Shown here: in pieces, positions 16,807 to 25,002 of the stretch | Layout: the number at the start of each line of letters is the position of its first letter | How positions within the stretch are numbered: position 1 is the stretch's first letter | From: Dehalococcoidia bacterium | Lineage (GTDB): Bacteria; Chloroflexota; Dehalococcoidia; GIF9; AB-539-J10 | Length of the DNA: 55,341 bases | NCBI GenBank assembly: GCA_016930935.1 | Contig: JAFGFT010000050.1 | Location: forward strand, 1 to 55,341 | Direction of reading: 5' to 3' | Program-made: the position numbers and the translations under genes | The notes under the pieces: model-generated | What the model was told of the DNA's origin: nothing | The model's database searches: none | What the model saw: only the letters and a program-made list of their open reading frames with translations

Positions 16807-17484
16807 CTAGTCTCTGTTGAGGACCACAAGTCCTTTCTTGATAGCGATGACAACAGCTTGCGTCCGGGCATTCGCATTCAGCTTTCTCAAGATGGACGTG
16901 ATGTGGTTCTTGATTGTCTGTTCCGTAACGTCAAGCTTGTCTGCAATCTGCTTGTTGAGGAATCCCTCTGCCATGTAGCGCAGGACTTCCATCTCTTTCG
17001 GCGTGAGCGGGGACATAAAACTCTCGGTCTCTTTCTGCCTTGAGAGTTCGTGGAACTGTTGCAGAATCTGCTCGGCGACGCGGGGCCTGGTGGTAAGGGT
17101 CTCGTTAATGGGGTGTTCGCCATTGGCACAACGGACAATTGCTCGTGAAAGCTCATCTGCGCTCGCGTTTCTTCCGAGGAAGGCGGATGCCTGAGCCTTG
17201 ATTGCTTCATATACGTGGTCATCCTGCTGCGCGTCGGGAGAGAGGATAAGGATGGACACGCTGGGCGCACGTTGCTTGATAGCTTTGCACAGGCGCACGC
17301 TTTCAGCGAAGGCGACGTCGGAACCCAGTATGACTACATCAGGCATCAGGGAATCAATGGGGATGAGGACCGCGTCATCCAGAGTTGCGTCTCCGGCAAT
17401 CTCAACGTCTGGCATGCGAGCCAGCGCTGCCCTGATGCCCTGCCTGTACATCGGCTGTTCATCGACGATAAACACTTTAGCCAT
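16807..17484 (-). CDS. NarL/LuxR-type response regulator with degenerate receiver
   Basis: This 225-residue regulator has an N-terminal receiver (about 1-120) and a C-terminal LuxR helix-turn-helix (about 157-218: LTPKEMEVLRYMAEGFLNKQI and TIKNHI). The receiver keeps the acidic pair Asp8-Glu9 and Ser82, but the phospho-accepting aspartate is replaced by Gly54 in PDVVILGSDV and the conserved lysine by Arg105. It should therefore not be switched by standard phosphorylation. The ATG at 17484 follows GGAGGA with a good spacer; the longer frame from 17499 contains that site and is rejected. No histidine kinase adjoins it. It probably regulates itself or the surface-protein operon downstream. Confidence 0.88.
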   Translation of the reverse strand: MAKVFIVDEQPMYRQGIRAALARMPDVEIAGDATLDDAVLIPIDSLMPDVVILGSDVAFAESVRLCKAIKQRAPSVSILILSPDAQQDDHVYEAIKAQASAFLGRNASADELSRAIVRCANGEHPINETLTTRPRVAEQILQQFHELSRQKETESFMSPLTPKEMEVLRYMAEGFLNKQIADKLDVTEQTIKNHITSILRKLNANARTQAVVIAIKKGLVVLNRD

Positions 17485-17711
17485 CGAGGTGTCCTCCACT
17501 CACTGGTCTTCAATACCTGTGTCTTAGTTTATCACGTGCGTCTTGACATTCAAGAGGTAGCACATTCACTCATTGACTACTGCGCTGCAACTCCACACTA
17601 CTATATCAGTCTGCGGCTCGGCGCGTATCTCAACCTGCAGGGAGCGTTCACTGGCGGCGCCTGATGGTATGTAGAGTTCAGGGGGAGTGTGCCATGATCG
17701 TATCGTCCACG

Positions 17712-17741
17712 TTCGACGTAGCTACCTTTTTTTCCTATAAT
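17712..17741 (+). promoter_or_regulatory. Promoter of the MBL hydrolase gene
   Basis: A perfect TATAAT (17736-17741) stands 18 bases after a poor -35 (TTCGAC, 17712-17717). The predicted leader of about 55 bases ends in GGAG six bases before the ATG at 17803. The remainder of the 17485-17802 gap, which also feeds the divergent regulator gene, shows no gene. Confidence 0.5.
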
Positions 17742-17802
17742 GCGAACGGGTTCCACTGCCGTTGCTCCAGTCTCATGGGGCGCGCAGTGTCTGGAGAAAT
17801 GA

Positions 17803-18528
17803 ATGAATTCACATAAATCTATATCTGTTGCCGATGGAGTGTATTTCTATCTCTGGGTTGGACAGAGCATGAACTGCAATTCCGTTGTGCTCGCTCATGC
17901 GCTTGCCGGCGAGAAACCTCATGTGCTGATTGACCCCGGAATGACCGATGGATTCCCGGGCAGCGAACCTCTGGATAGTCTTGCTGCCTCAATGGCAACC
18001 GATGGACTCAAGATTGAGGACGTGGGAATGGTCATCGGGACGCATTGTCACCCTGATCATTTCCAGGCTGTCGACGAGGTGGTGCGCCGAAGCGGCGCAC
18101 GTGTCGCACTGTCCGAAGTGGAGTATGACTTCCTCAAGGGGGATGGTAGAGGGTTCTACGGTTCCTTTGGTACCGCCGCCCCTACTGTTGTGCCGTCCAT
18201 CCTGCTCCACGAGGGCACCCTTGATATCGGCTTCTCGAATGGGTGGAAGGTCGATGCTCTGATTGCGCCGGGGCACACGCCAGGGTCAGTCTGTCTCTAT
18301 TTGAAGGACTCAAAGGTCCTCGTGAGTGGTGACGTGGTATTCCCGGGGAGCATCGGGAGGATGGACTTTACGGGTGGGAGCGTGTCCGCGATGAGGGAGA
18401 GCATTCGCAGGCTATCTGAATTGGACGTAGAGCATATTCTCTCAGGCCATAGTAGTGCTGGAGGCCCGCTGGTGTCCGGCAAGAACAATGTGGTGCGGAA
18501 TTTTCAAATTGTGGGGACATTCTTCTAG
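17803..18528 (+). CDS. Metallo-beta-lactamase-fold hydrolase
   Basis: This 241-residue protein has the MBL fold with the dinuclear metal motif THCHPDH (His81, His83, Asp85, His86), a third histidine in APGHTPGS, the bridging Asp in SGDVVFPG and a last His in LSGHSS. The substrate is not evident; the family includes glyoxalase II, lactonases and persulfide dioxygenases. The start follows GGAG at 17793. It is followed after 44 bases by an unknown gene, probably in the same transcript; a small hairpin (AGGGCA/TGCCCT near 18532-18548) lies between them. Confidence 0.88.
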   Translation: MNSHKSISVADGVYFYLWVGQSMNCNSVVLAHALAGEKPHVLIDPGMTDGFPGSEPLDSLAASMATDGLKIEDVGMVIGTHCHPDHFQAVDEVVRRSGARVALSEVEYDFLKGDGRGFYGSFGTAAPTVVPSILLHEGTLDIGFSNGWKVDALIAPGHTPGSVCLYLKDSKVLVSGDVVFPGSIGRMDFTGGSVSAMRESIRRLSELDVEHILSGHSSAGGPLVSGKNNVVRNFQIVGTFF

Positions 18529-18572
18529 ACAGGGCATTCGGTGCCCTCCGTTGTGCCGAACGGAAGTGCCGC

Positions 18573-19244
18573 ATGGAAATGGATGAGAGGATTCGAGATG
18601 CCATGTTGCGGACGGAGCTTGTCCGTTCCCCTCGCCGTCGTCTCTCCACCTTTGGAAGCACCACTGTTGACTACTACGTGGTCACTGAGCTTGCCGAGAG
18701 CATGAGTGCCGTCAGAGACGGCAAGGTGTTTGCCGAGCGCCCGAAGATTGTGACTCCCTACTATCTGCTGCATCTGGAGGGGTTCGGGGAAGGTTCGAGA
18801 CGATATCTTGAAATGATGTCTGAAGAACACGGACGGCAACCTGGTATCTTCTATTCCTACAGGAACGAGCCAAGTTCGATGAGTGTGGTCTCGGAACCGG
18901 TTGCCGTTGTCCTCGGGAACATGAATGCGCGGCTTGATTCGGAGAATACTCCTCTGAGCGCAATCATAAGGGGCGTGGAGGATGTGTGGGACCTCGCGGT
19001 CATGATGTTCGTGTATGACCTTACCATGCGTGCGGTTGGAGGGCATGCCGCTGAGTTTCAACGGCGTGGCTTGCTGGATGTGGATGCTTCGGGTGTTCCC
19101 ACTGCTGCCCGGCAGCAGATAGAGTCCCTCTTCGCCATGGTCAGGAGTGACCACTCAAGGGCGTCTGACCTCGTCACCGAGTTGAAGCGATGGGGTGTGT
19201 ACGAAGAGTACGAGGACCGCTTCCTGTCACTTTTCAGAAAGTGA
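18573..19244 (+). CDS. Uncharacterised soluble protein
   Basis: I do not recognise this 223-residue protein. It has no signal peptide or membrane segment, a basic N-terminal stretch (RSPRRRLSTFG), and predicted alternating helices. The stretch TVDYYVVTELAE followed by VRDGKVFAERPKIVTPYYL resembles conserved proteins seen beside metabolic genes in Chloroflexota, but that is only an impression. The ATG at 18573 follows GGAAG. It is downstream of the MBL hydrolase and convergent with the prepilin peptidase, 17 bases away, without an evident terminator. Codon use looks like its neighbours, and no frame disruption is seen. Confidence 0.7.
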   Translation: MEMDERIRDAMLRTELVRSPRRRLSTFGSTTVDYYVVTELAESMSAVRDGKVFAERPKIVTPYYLLHLEGFGEGSRRYLEMMSEEHGRQPGIFYSYRNEPSSMSVVSEPVAVVLGNMNARLDSENTPLSAIIRGVEDVWDLAVMMFVYDLTMRAVGGHAAEFQRRGLLDVDASGVPTAARQQIESLFAMVRSDHSRASDLVTELKRWGVYEEYEDRFLSLFRK

Positions 19245-19261
19245 GAGGAAGGCGTTGCCCG

Positions 19262-20047
19262 CTACATCATCCCGAGATACCAGCGCAGGATTGCCTGACC
19301 CCATAGCAGCGCAATCATCGTGCCTGCCGCCAGAAAAGGGCCGAAGGGTATCGTCTCTTTCCTTCCCTTCTTGCGGAATACGAGCAGCACTATGCCGGAC
19401 ACTCCTCCCGTCACGATGCCCGCGAAGATGGCAACCATGATGAGCGGAAAGCCGGTGGCGGCACCCATGAATGCAGCGAACTTCACGTCTCCCCAGCCCA
19501 TGCCTCCTCGTGACACCAGTGCCACAAGAAACAGCAGAACGAAACCTGTGGCCGCGCCAATGAGGGCACTCACGATGGGGTGTGGCCCGATGGTTCCCAG
19601 CCATTGCGGGGGAGCAATCGCGGCGACTGCCAGTGCCAGGACGAGTATTGGGGTTACAACCTTGTTCAGTATCAGCCCGTGCTCGAGGTCGATGACGAAC
19701 ACTATCGTGAGGATGCATGCGTACGCCGCAAGCAGCAGAAAGGTGCCGCTGGGGCCGTAGGCCAGGTAGAGACTTGCGAAAATCAGCCCTGTGACAACTT
19801 CAACGATGGGCATGCGACGTGGTATCTGTGCTCTACAGGAACCGCAACGTCCCTTGAGTACCAGGTAACTGATGACCGGCACGAGTTCGCGTGCGGTCAG
19901 TTGGCGCTTGCAGCCATCACAGTGGGAACGGCCTGAGGCAATCGACTCTCCTCTCGGAAGGCGGTCAATGCACACGTTGAGGAAACTGCCGACCGCAATA
20001 CCAAGTGCTCCAGCGAGAATGGTGACAACCGTAGTCATGAAGTCCAA
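19262..20047 (-). CDS. pilD: Prepilin peptidase (type IV leader peptidase/N-methyltransferase)
   Basis: This 261-residue membrane protease removes the short leader of type IV prepilins and methylates the new N-terminus. The four-cysteine zinc site is complete (Cys43, Cys46, Cys68, Cys71: CDGC and CGSC). Both catalytic aspartates are visible: Asp120 in FVIDLEH and Asp187 in GMGWGDVK. About seven membrane helices are predicted. It is transcribed away from the major pilin gene, separated by 433 bases. A weak ribosome-binding site precedes the start; the ATG four codons in is an alternative. Confidence 0.95.
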   Translation of the reverse strand: MDFMTTVVTILAGALGIAVGSFLNVCIDRLPRGESIASGRSHCDGCKRQLTARELVPVISYLVLKGRCGSCRAQIPRRMPIVEVVTGLIFASLYLAYGPSGTFLLLAAYACILTIVFVIDLEHGLILNKVVTPILVLALAVAAIAPPQWLGTIGPHPIVSALIGAATGFVLLFLVALVSRGGMGWGDVKFAAFMGAATGFPLIMVAIFAGIVTGGVSGIVLLVFRKKGRKETIPFGPFLAAGTMIALLWGQAILRWYLGMM

Positions 20048-20330
20048 TTGTGTCTGCAGTTCGCACGCGTGTCAACGGGTGCCGATGAAGTGACGGATGT
20101 GTGCCTTGTGGGAGCGCATCGACGTCACTGGATCGAATCTGGCTCATGACGGCAGTTCGCTTTGGCGTTGCTCCGTTGCGTGATTGTGCTCACCAGACGC
20201 TATGTCACTCGCCTTTGTGAGGTGTGATTAGGTTTGGTGAGGTCCCCGACCTTGGTACTGGGTTCTTGGGGGAGACGAAAGTAGCTTCAGCCTTGCGGAC
20301 CATATGGGGATGGGAATGGAGGAGATTTCG

Positions 20331-20360
20331 TTGACAGTGTGTTCGTGCGCTCACTACTAT
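20331..20360 (+). promoter_or_regulatory. Promoter of the major pilin gene
   Basis: TTGACA (20331-20336) and TACTAT (20355-20360) are 18 bases apart. Transcription would start near 20367, giving a leader of about 115 bases that contains the paired segments at 20389-20432 and ends in AAGGGGGG before the ATG at 20481. No gene is seen in 20048-20330. Confidence 0.6.
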
Positions 20361-20388
20361 GCAAGGGTATCGACAGGAACTGTGGGGT

Positions 20389-20432
20389 GTCCGGTCGATA
20401 GGTGAGTGCCAGGTGGTTTACCGGACGCACTC
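20389..20432 (+). promoter_or_regulatory. Candidate structured element in the pilin mRNA leader
   Basis: Two interleaved complementary segments occur: GTCCGGT (20389-20395) with ACCGGAC (20420-20426), and GAGTGC (20404-20409) with GCACTC (20427-20432). The order A-B-A'-B' means a pseudoknot or two mutually exclusive hairpins. It lies between the predicted transcription start and the ribosome-binding site. It does not match the conserved core of the c-di-GMP-I riboswitch, so no class is assigned. Confidence 0.35.
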
Positions 20433-20480
20433 CGAGAATATAGATTAGTGGATTTGTAGTTAAGCAAGGGGGGTAACGAA

Positions 20481-20894
20481 ATGGATTTGAAGAAACTTAT
20501 CAAGGGGATCGGGCGCAGCGAGAAGGGCTTCACGCTCATCGAGCTGCTGGTGGTTGTGGCAATCCTTGGCGTCATTGCGGCAGTGGTAATCCTGAACATC
20601 GGTAGCTTCATCGGTTCCGGAACAGAAGAGGCCGCGAACACAGAGGCGCATCAGGTGTCCACGGCGGCAATCGCGTACATGACCGCCAACAGTCTGTCTA
20701 CATTGGATGATACGACTGTGGAACCCGGTCAGACGACCGGCGTTGAGGCATACCTTCTGAACGCGAATGGGTTGCAGGCGACGTACACGCTGGACGGGAC
20801 CGGCAAGATTACTGCTGCAGACAAGATTACCGATAGCAAGTGGGGCTCTCTCGTGTTCACTACGGGGGAATGGGCCGAACCCGCGGCTACCTAG
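20481..20894 (+). CDS. pilA: Type IV major pilin (PilA-like)
   Basis: This 137-residue prepilin has a 16-residue charged leader ending in EKG, cleavage before Phe17, the Glu+5 residue (FTLIELL, Glu21) and a long N-terminal helix. The globular part is small and rich in Thr, Ala and Gly. A strong Shine-Dalgarno (AAGGGGGG) precedes the ATG, its own promoter and a strong terminator surround it, and it is monocistronic, which fits an abundant structural subunit. A glycan operon follows and the prepilin peptidase is divergent, so pilin processing and perhaps glycosylation genes are side by side. Confidence 0.95.
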   Translation: MDLKKLIKGIGRSEKGFTLIELLVVVAILGVIAAVVILNIGSFIGSGTEEAANTEAHQVSTAAIAYMTANSLSTLDDTTVEPGQTTGVEAYLLNANGLQATYTLDGTGKITAADKITDSKWGSLVFTTGEWAEPAAT

Positions 20895-20922
20895 TCTGAC
20901 CGATAGCGCGGGAATGAATCAC

Positions 20923-20956
20923 AGAGGGTGGTGGCCGCTTCAGGCCGCCACCCTCT
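20923..20956 (+). terminator. Terminator after the major pilin gene
   Basis: AGAGGGTGGTGGCC (20923-20936) pairs with GGCCGCCACCCTCT (20943-20956) with one wobble pair and a six-base loop, making a 14-base stem. A moderately T-rich tail follows. Positions 20957-21190 show no gene. Confidence 0.85.
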
Positions 20957-21190
20957 ACTCTGTCTGTTGAGTTATTCCGTCGATTCATCGTCTCTAATTG
21001 ATTCTTTCGAACCTCATGACTCTTGTGTAGTGTTACGATTATCTGACCGAGCGCGGCGAAGGAACCCGCGTATGCGAAGTTTTGTGAACGTGCCCTTGTC
21101 CTCCTGGAAGTTGTAGGATGGACAACGGGTTCGAGGATGAAGACAGAATTGCTGGTTGGGTGTGACAATCGGTGAACGGGGGTCAATGAG

Positions 21191-22165
21191 TTGAAACTGG
21201 TCATCCAGATACCCTGCTACAGGGAAGAGAAAACGCTGGGAATCACTCTTGCCACCCTGCCCAGGCACGTTCCGGGGTTCGATGTAGTCGAGTGGTTGGT
21301 CATCGACGATGGGAGCGACGATGAGACAGTGCGCGTTGCCAGGGAAGCCGGCGCGGATCATGTGGTACGCCACATCCGCAACCAGGGGCTGGCGCGCGCG
21401 TTCATGACTGGTCTGGATACCTGTCTTCGCCTTGGGGCGGACGTAATCGTCAATACAGATGCGGATAACCAGTACAACGCTGATGACATTCCTGCTTTGG
21501 TTGCGCCTATCCGTGAAGGGCGCGCCGACATCGTGGTGGGCGCGCGGCCTATCGGGTCCATCTCGCACTTCTCGCCGGGCAAGAAGATGCTGCAGAAACT
21601 GGGCAGTTGGGTGGTTCGGATGGTGAGCAGTACTGATGTCCCTGACGCCCCCAGCGGTTTCAGGGCCTTCAGTCGCACGGCGGCGCAGCAGTTGATGGTG
21701 TTCAACGACTACACCTATACACTGGAGACCATCATCCAGGCGGGTCAGAAGAACATGGCAATCACCTGGGTGCCGATACGGGTCAATGAAGACCTCCGTC
21801 CGTCCAGGCTCGTGAAGAGCATTCCCTTGTATGTCTGGCGTTCCGTCTTCACGATCAGCAGAATCTTCGTAATCTACCGCCCGTTTCGCTTTTTCGGCAC
21901 GATTGCCGCTGTGCTGATAGTCCCCGGCTTTCTGCTTGGGGTGCGGTATCTCTGGCTTCTGACGCAGGAGCCGGCGCCCGGCCACGTGCAGTCCCTCATC
22001 CTGGCAAGCATCCTTCTGGTGAGTGGCTTCACAACATTGCTTGCTGCGTTCTTGGCCGACCTGCTGGCTGCGAATCGGAAGCTGATGGAGGACCTCCGTT
22101 TCAGACTCCGTGTGGGGAATGATTACGTGGAAGGGCGTGGCAGGACGAAACGGAAGGAAGAGTAG
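21191..22165 (+). CDS. Glycosyltransferase family 2 (dolichyl-phosphate-sugar synthase-like)
   Basis: This 324-residue enzyme has a GT-A domain with IPCYREEKTL at the start, the nucleotide-binding VIDDGSDDET, and NTDADNQY containing the metal-binding aspartates. Two membrane helices near the C-terminus (around 235-255 and 270-295) place it with polyprenyl-phosphate sugar transferases, which charge a lipid carrier used by GT-C enzymes. Two GT-C-like genes lie downstream, consistent with that role. It appears to start with TTG at 21191. The sugar is unknown. Confidence 0.88.
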   Translation: MKLVIQIPCYREEKTLGITLATLPRHVPGFDVVEWLVIDDGSDDETVRVAREAGADHVVRHIRNQGLARAFMTGLDTCLRLGADVIVNTDADNQYNADDIPALVAPIREGRADIVVGARPIGSISHFSPGKKMLQKLGSWVVRMVSSTDVPDAPSGFRAFSRTAAQQLMVFNDYTYTLETIIQAGQKNMAITWVPIRVNEDLRPSRLVKSIPLYVWRSVFTISRIFVIYRPFRFFGTIAAVLIVPGFLLGVRYLWLLTQEPAPGHVQSLILASILLVSGFTTLLAAFLADLLAANRKLMEDLRFRLRVGNDYVEGRGRTKRKEE

Positions 22166-22168
22166 GCA

Positions 22169-23275
22169 TTGGCTCTGCTACCGCATGAGGAGTCGAAGAC
22201 GAAGCGAGTTCTCTTTGTGACGCGCAAATGGCCTCCCGCGGTTGGAGGAATGGAGACCTACTCGGTCGAGCTTGTCAATGAATTGGCTCACTTGTGTGAT
22301 CTGACTGTTCGCAAGCTGCACGGTCGCCGGGATGGGCGGCCCCCATCCTTCGTGGCGCTGCTTCACTTCACACTGCTGTCGACAATCGCAATCGCCATGG
22401 GGAAGCGTTTCGACGTGATCCACGTAGGCGACCTCGTCCTTTGGCCGCTCAGTGTCATTGCTCACATCTTTCAGAGATCAGCCAGAGTGGTCATAGCCTC
22501 GCATGGTACGGACATAGGTTTCACAAGGTGCAAAGGAACCGTGCCATTCATCTATCGACGGTATCTTGCCCTCGCGGTTAGAGTCTGCCCCCGGAAGCTG
22601 CGAGTTATCGCGAACTCGCACTACACAGCAGTTTGCTGTCGTGCGGTGGGGTTTCGTGACGTGGTGGTGATTGCGCCAGGGGTTTCCGCGCCCGCTGCCG
22701 TTGAAGGTGCATCTGAAGCGGTGGAGCCGTACGTCCTCTACGTTGGCCGTCTTGCACGGCGGAAGGGTGCGGGATGGTTTGCTCAATACGTGCTGCCTCT
22801 CCTTGCCTCTGAAATCAAGTTGCTGGTGGTTGGTCCACCGTGGGATGATTCCGAGTGGCGGGCAGTCTCTGGCAACTCCCGCGTTGAGTACAGAGGTGCT
22901 GTTACCTGCCGCGAAGAACTGAGGCAGCTACGGCGCAAAGCGCTGGCGGTGATTGTGCCGAACGTCCCGACAGGGCTTGATTTCGAGGGGTTTGGCCTCA
23001 CCGCTCTTGAAGCGGCTGCGGATGGGGGCGTCCTCTTGGCCAGCGGCATAGAAGGCATTGTGGACGCAGTAGTCGATGGAGAGACAGGGTTCTTGCTGCC
23101 CGCTCTTGATGCCCGCGCGTGGGCGTCGAAGGTATCGGAGATCAGCCAGTGGTCCCTCAACGAGCGCACGTCATTTGTGCGACAATCCAGGAGAGTGATA
23201 CGCACCAGGTATTCGTGGTCCCGTGTCGCGTGCGAGACACTTGAATACTACCGTGTGCCGGGAAGAGAGTTGTGA
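22169..23275 (+). CDS. Glycosyltransferase family 4 (GT-B)
   Basis: This 368-residue enzyme has the GT-B fold. The N-terminal loop reads KWPPAVGGMETY, the nucleotide-binding domain begins at VLYVGRLARRKG, and the retaining-transferase EX7E-like motif is in FEGFGLTALEAAADGG. No membrane helix is predicted. It starts with TTG three bases after the previous stop and overlaps the next gene, so it sits in a tightly coupled operon that builds a surface glycan. Donor and acceptor are unknown. Confidence 0.9.
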   Translation: MALLPHEESKTKRVLFVTRKWPPAVGGMETYSVELVNELAHLCDLTVRKLHGRRDGRPPSFVALLHFTLLSTIAIAMGKRFDVIHVGDLVLWPLSVIAHIFQRSARVVIASHGTDIGFTRCKGTVPFIYRRYLALAVRVCPRKLRVIANSHYTAVCCRAVGFRDVVVIAPGVSAPAAVEGASEAVEPYVLYVGRLARRKGAGWFAQYVLPLLASEIKLLVVGPPWDDSEWRAVSGNSRVEYRGAVTCREELRQLRRKALAVIVPNVPTGLDFEGFGLTALEAAADGGVLLASGIEGIVDAVVDGETGFLLPALDARAWASKVSEISQWSLNERTSFVRQSRRVIRTRYSWSRVACETLEYYRVPGREL

Positions 23276-24000
23276 AGCCTGACCGACGTTCACATGCAGT
23301 TCTAGGTCGAGCCTCGAGAGAAGCGAAGGCACGGAAGATCGAATCGCTGGTGAGGAAACACTCCGTCGGTCCATTCAGGCGGGTACTGGATGTTGGCACA
23401 GGATCGGGGTTCGTTGCGAACTACCTGTACAGGATGGGCTATGGCACGCTTGGAATCCATGCTGTTGACGTGATTGACGAACGGCAAGTCACGGACGGTT
23501 TTCACTTCCAGCTAGTGAAAGAAACAAGTCTTCCGTTTCCTGATGGGTTCTTCGATCTTATCGTATCGAATCACGTCGTGGAGCATCTAGGTTCAGAGGA
23601 TGTTCAGATTCGGCATGTTGAAGAGGTGTACCGCTGTCTTGAGCCACGGGGGATTCTCTACTTCGCCGTTCCCAATCGATGGCAACTGGTCGAACCACAC
23701 TACAGGCTCCCCTTCTTGAGCTGGCTGTCGCACAGTGCAGCATCTGCCTATGTCCGTCTCTTTCGACGTGGTTCTCACTATGACTGCTGTACCTTGTCCA
23801 GGTCGGAGGCCATACGTCTGTTGGGCCGGGCGGGATTCACAGTCAACGAAGTGACGCTGGATGCCATACCAGTACTGGTGGCAATCGAAGGTGGTGCCGC
23901 GTGGAAACGAACCGTGGCTAGATTACCCAGAGGGGTCCTTGGGGTGTTTGCACCGTTCATGCCCACGTTGATATTCATCTGCACGAGGCCCGACAGTTGA
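23272..24000 (+). CDS. Class I SAM-dependent methyltransferase
   Basis: This 242-residue methyltransferase shows motif I as VLDVGTGSGFVA (about 39-50), an acidic residue after beta-2 (AVDVID) and motif IV in FDLIVSNHVVEHLG. The C-terminal extension is hydrophobic and may touch the membrane. The GTG start overlaps the preceding stop as GTGA, and the end overlaps the next start. In this context it could methylate a sugar or lipid-linked glycan, but substrate cannot be read from sequence. Confidence 0.88.
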   Translation: MKPDRRSHAVLGRASREAKARKIESLVRKHSVGPFRRVLDVGTGSGFVANYLYRMGYGTLGIHAVDVIDERQVTDGFHFQLVKETSLPFPDGFFDLIVSNHVVEHLGSEDVQIRHVEEVYRCLEPRGILYFAVPNRWQLVEPHYRLPFLSWLSHSAASAYVRLFRRGSHYDCCTLSRSEAIRLLGRAGFTVNEVTLDAIPVLVAIEGGAAWKRTVARLPRGVLGVFAPFMPTLIFICTRPDS

Positions 24001-24968
24001 ATGACGCAAGTCACTCGAATCATGTCTACAGAGCCGTAGGTACTGCCATCGCGCTGTCTGCGACAGCATTCTTCGTTGTCTACGCGAAGCGGAATTTTCA
24101 GAATATCCCGGCAGTGAACTGGGAGGGGGCATCCTCTACTATCGCCGTCTTCTCAGTGACATTGGCTGTGCTGCTTACCGCGGTAGGAGGGTCAATCTGG
24201 TTGCGCTTGCTGAGAGACAACGGCGTTGCAGTATCATGGAAGAGGGCACAGGCCATATTTTCTGTCGCCCAGTTTGCGAAGTATCTGCCCGGGAATGTGG
24301 GGCAGTATGTCAGCCGTGTTTCTCTGGCTCGCGAGGCAGGGATTCCCGTTTCTGTCACCGTTCGAATCATGTTGATGGAGTCCCTGTGGGTGGTTGGTGT
24401 TGCAGCCGTGCTGAGTCTTGTCGCGCTCCTGCTGTTCGTTGACACGTCATTGACAGGCTGGTCTTCGACTTTGGGACCGCCTGGAATCGCTCTACTCGCA
24501 TTCGTCACAATCGTCGCGCCATGGGCTGCAATACGGTTTGTGAATGCCTATCTCCCCGGAGTGGCGAGACGTGTCTCTGTGGAAGGGCGGATACCTGAGC
24601 CAGGTCTTCGGACTGCACTACTTGTCGCAGCCCTCTTTGGGGCTTGCTTCTTGCTAGCGGGGTTGATTTTGAAGCTGCAGGCGCGGTGGTTGTTCGGGGT
24701 TACGGATGGAAGTGTGGTGGAACTCACGTGCATATTTTCGGTCGCGTGGGTTGCCGGTTACCTGACGCCGGGTGCGCCGGGAGGTATGGGAGTTCGTGAG
24801 GCGATGATGGTACTTCTGCTTCCGCCTGTCGTTGGGAGTGGGGTGGCTGTTGGTCTTGGCATCACATTGAGAATTGCCACTACTCTGGGTGATGCCGTAG
24901 CTTTCGCAATTGGCATGGCCATGAGACATCGGCTGAACAAATCAGGATCCGTGGAGGATTCTCGATGA
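23997..24968 (+). CDS. Flippase-like membrane protein (LPG synthase transmembrane domain family)
   Basis: This 323-residue protein has eight or so membrane helices and the features of the UPF0104/AglD-MprF transmembrane family: FAKYLPGNVGQYVSRV near residue 90 and LTPGAPGGMGVREAMM near 255. Members associate with glycosyltransferases and are proposed to move lipid-linked sugars or aminoacyl lipids across the membrane. It starts with TTG at 23997, overlapping the methyltransferase stop. It is probably the translocation step of this operon (inference). Confidence 0.85.
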   Translation: MNDASHSNHVYRAVGTAIALSATAFFVVYAKRNFQNIPAVNWEGASSTIAVFSVTLAVLLTAVGGSIWLRLLRDNGVAVSWKRAQAIFSVAQFAKYLPGNVGQYVSRVSLAREAGIPVSVTVRIMLMESLWVVGVAAVLSLVALLLFVDTSLTGWSSTLGPPGIALLAFVTIVAPWAAIRFVNAYLPGVARRVSVEGRIPEPGLRTALLVAALFGACFLLAGLILKLQARWLFGVTDGSVVELTCIFSVAWVAGYLTPGAPGGMGVREAMMVLLLPPVVGSGVAVGLGITLRIATTLGDAVAFAIGMAMRHRLNKSGSVEDSR

Positions 24969-25002
24969 CAACTGCGATGAGCTGTAATGAGAGACGCGAA
25001 TA

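Noticed and set aside
20389-20433. c-di-GMP-I (GEMM) riboswitch in the pilin leader
   Set aside because: GGACGCA is present, but the conserved GCAAACC and GCAAAGCC parts are missing and the pairing order differs.
21014-21985. Minus-strand frame of 323 codons opposite the GT2 gene
   Set aside because: Composition is that of an antisense shadow (His, Arg, Gln-rich), and the plus-strand GT2 is unambiguous.
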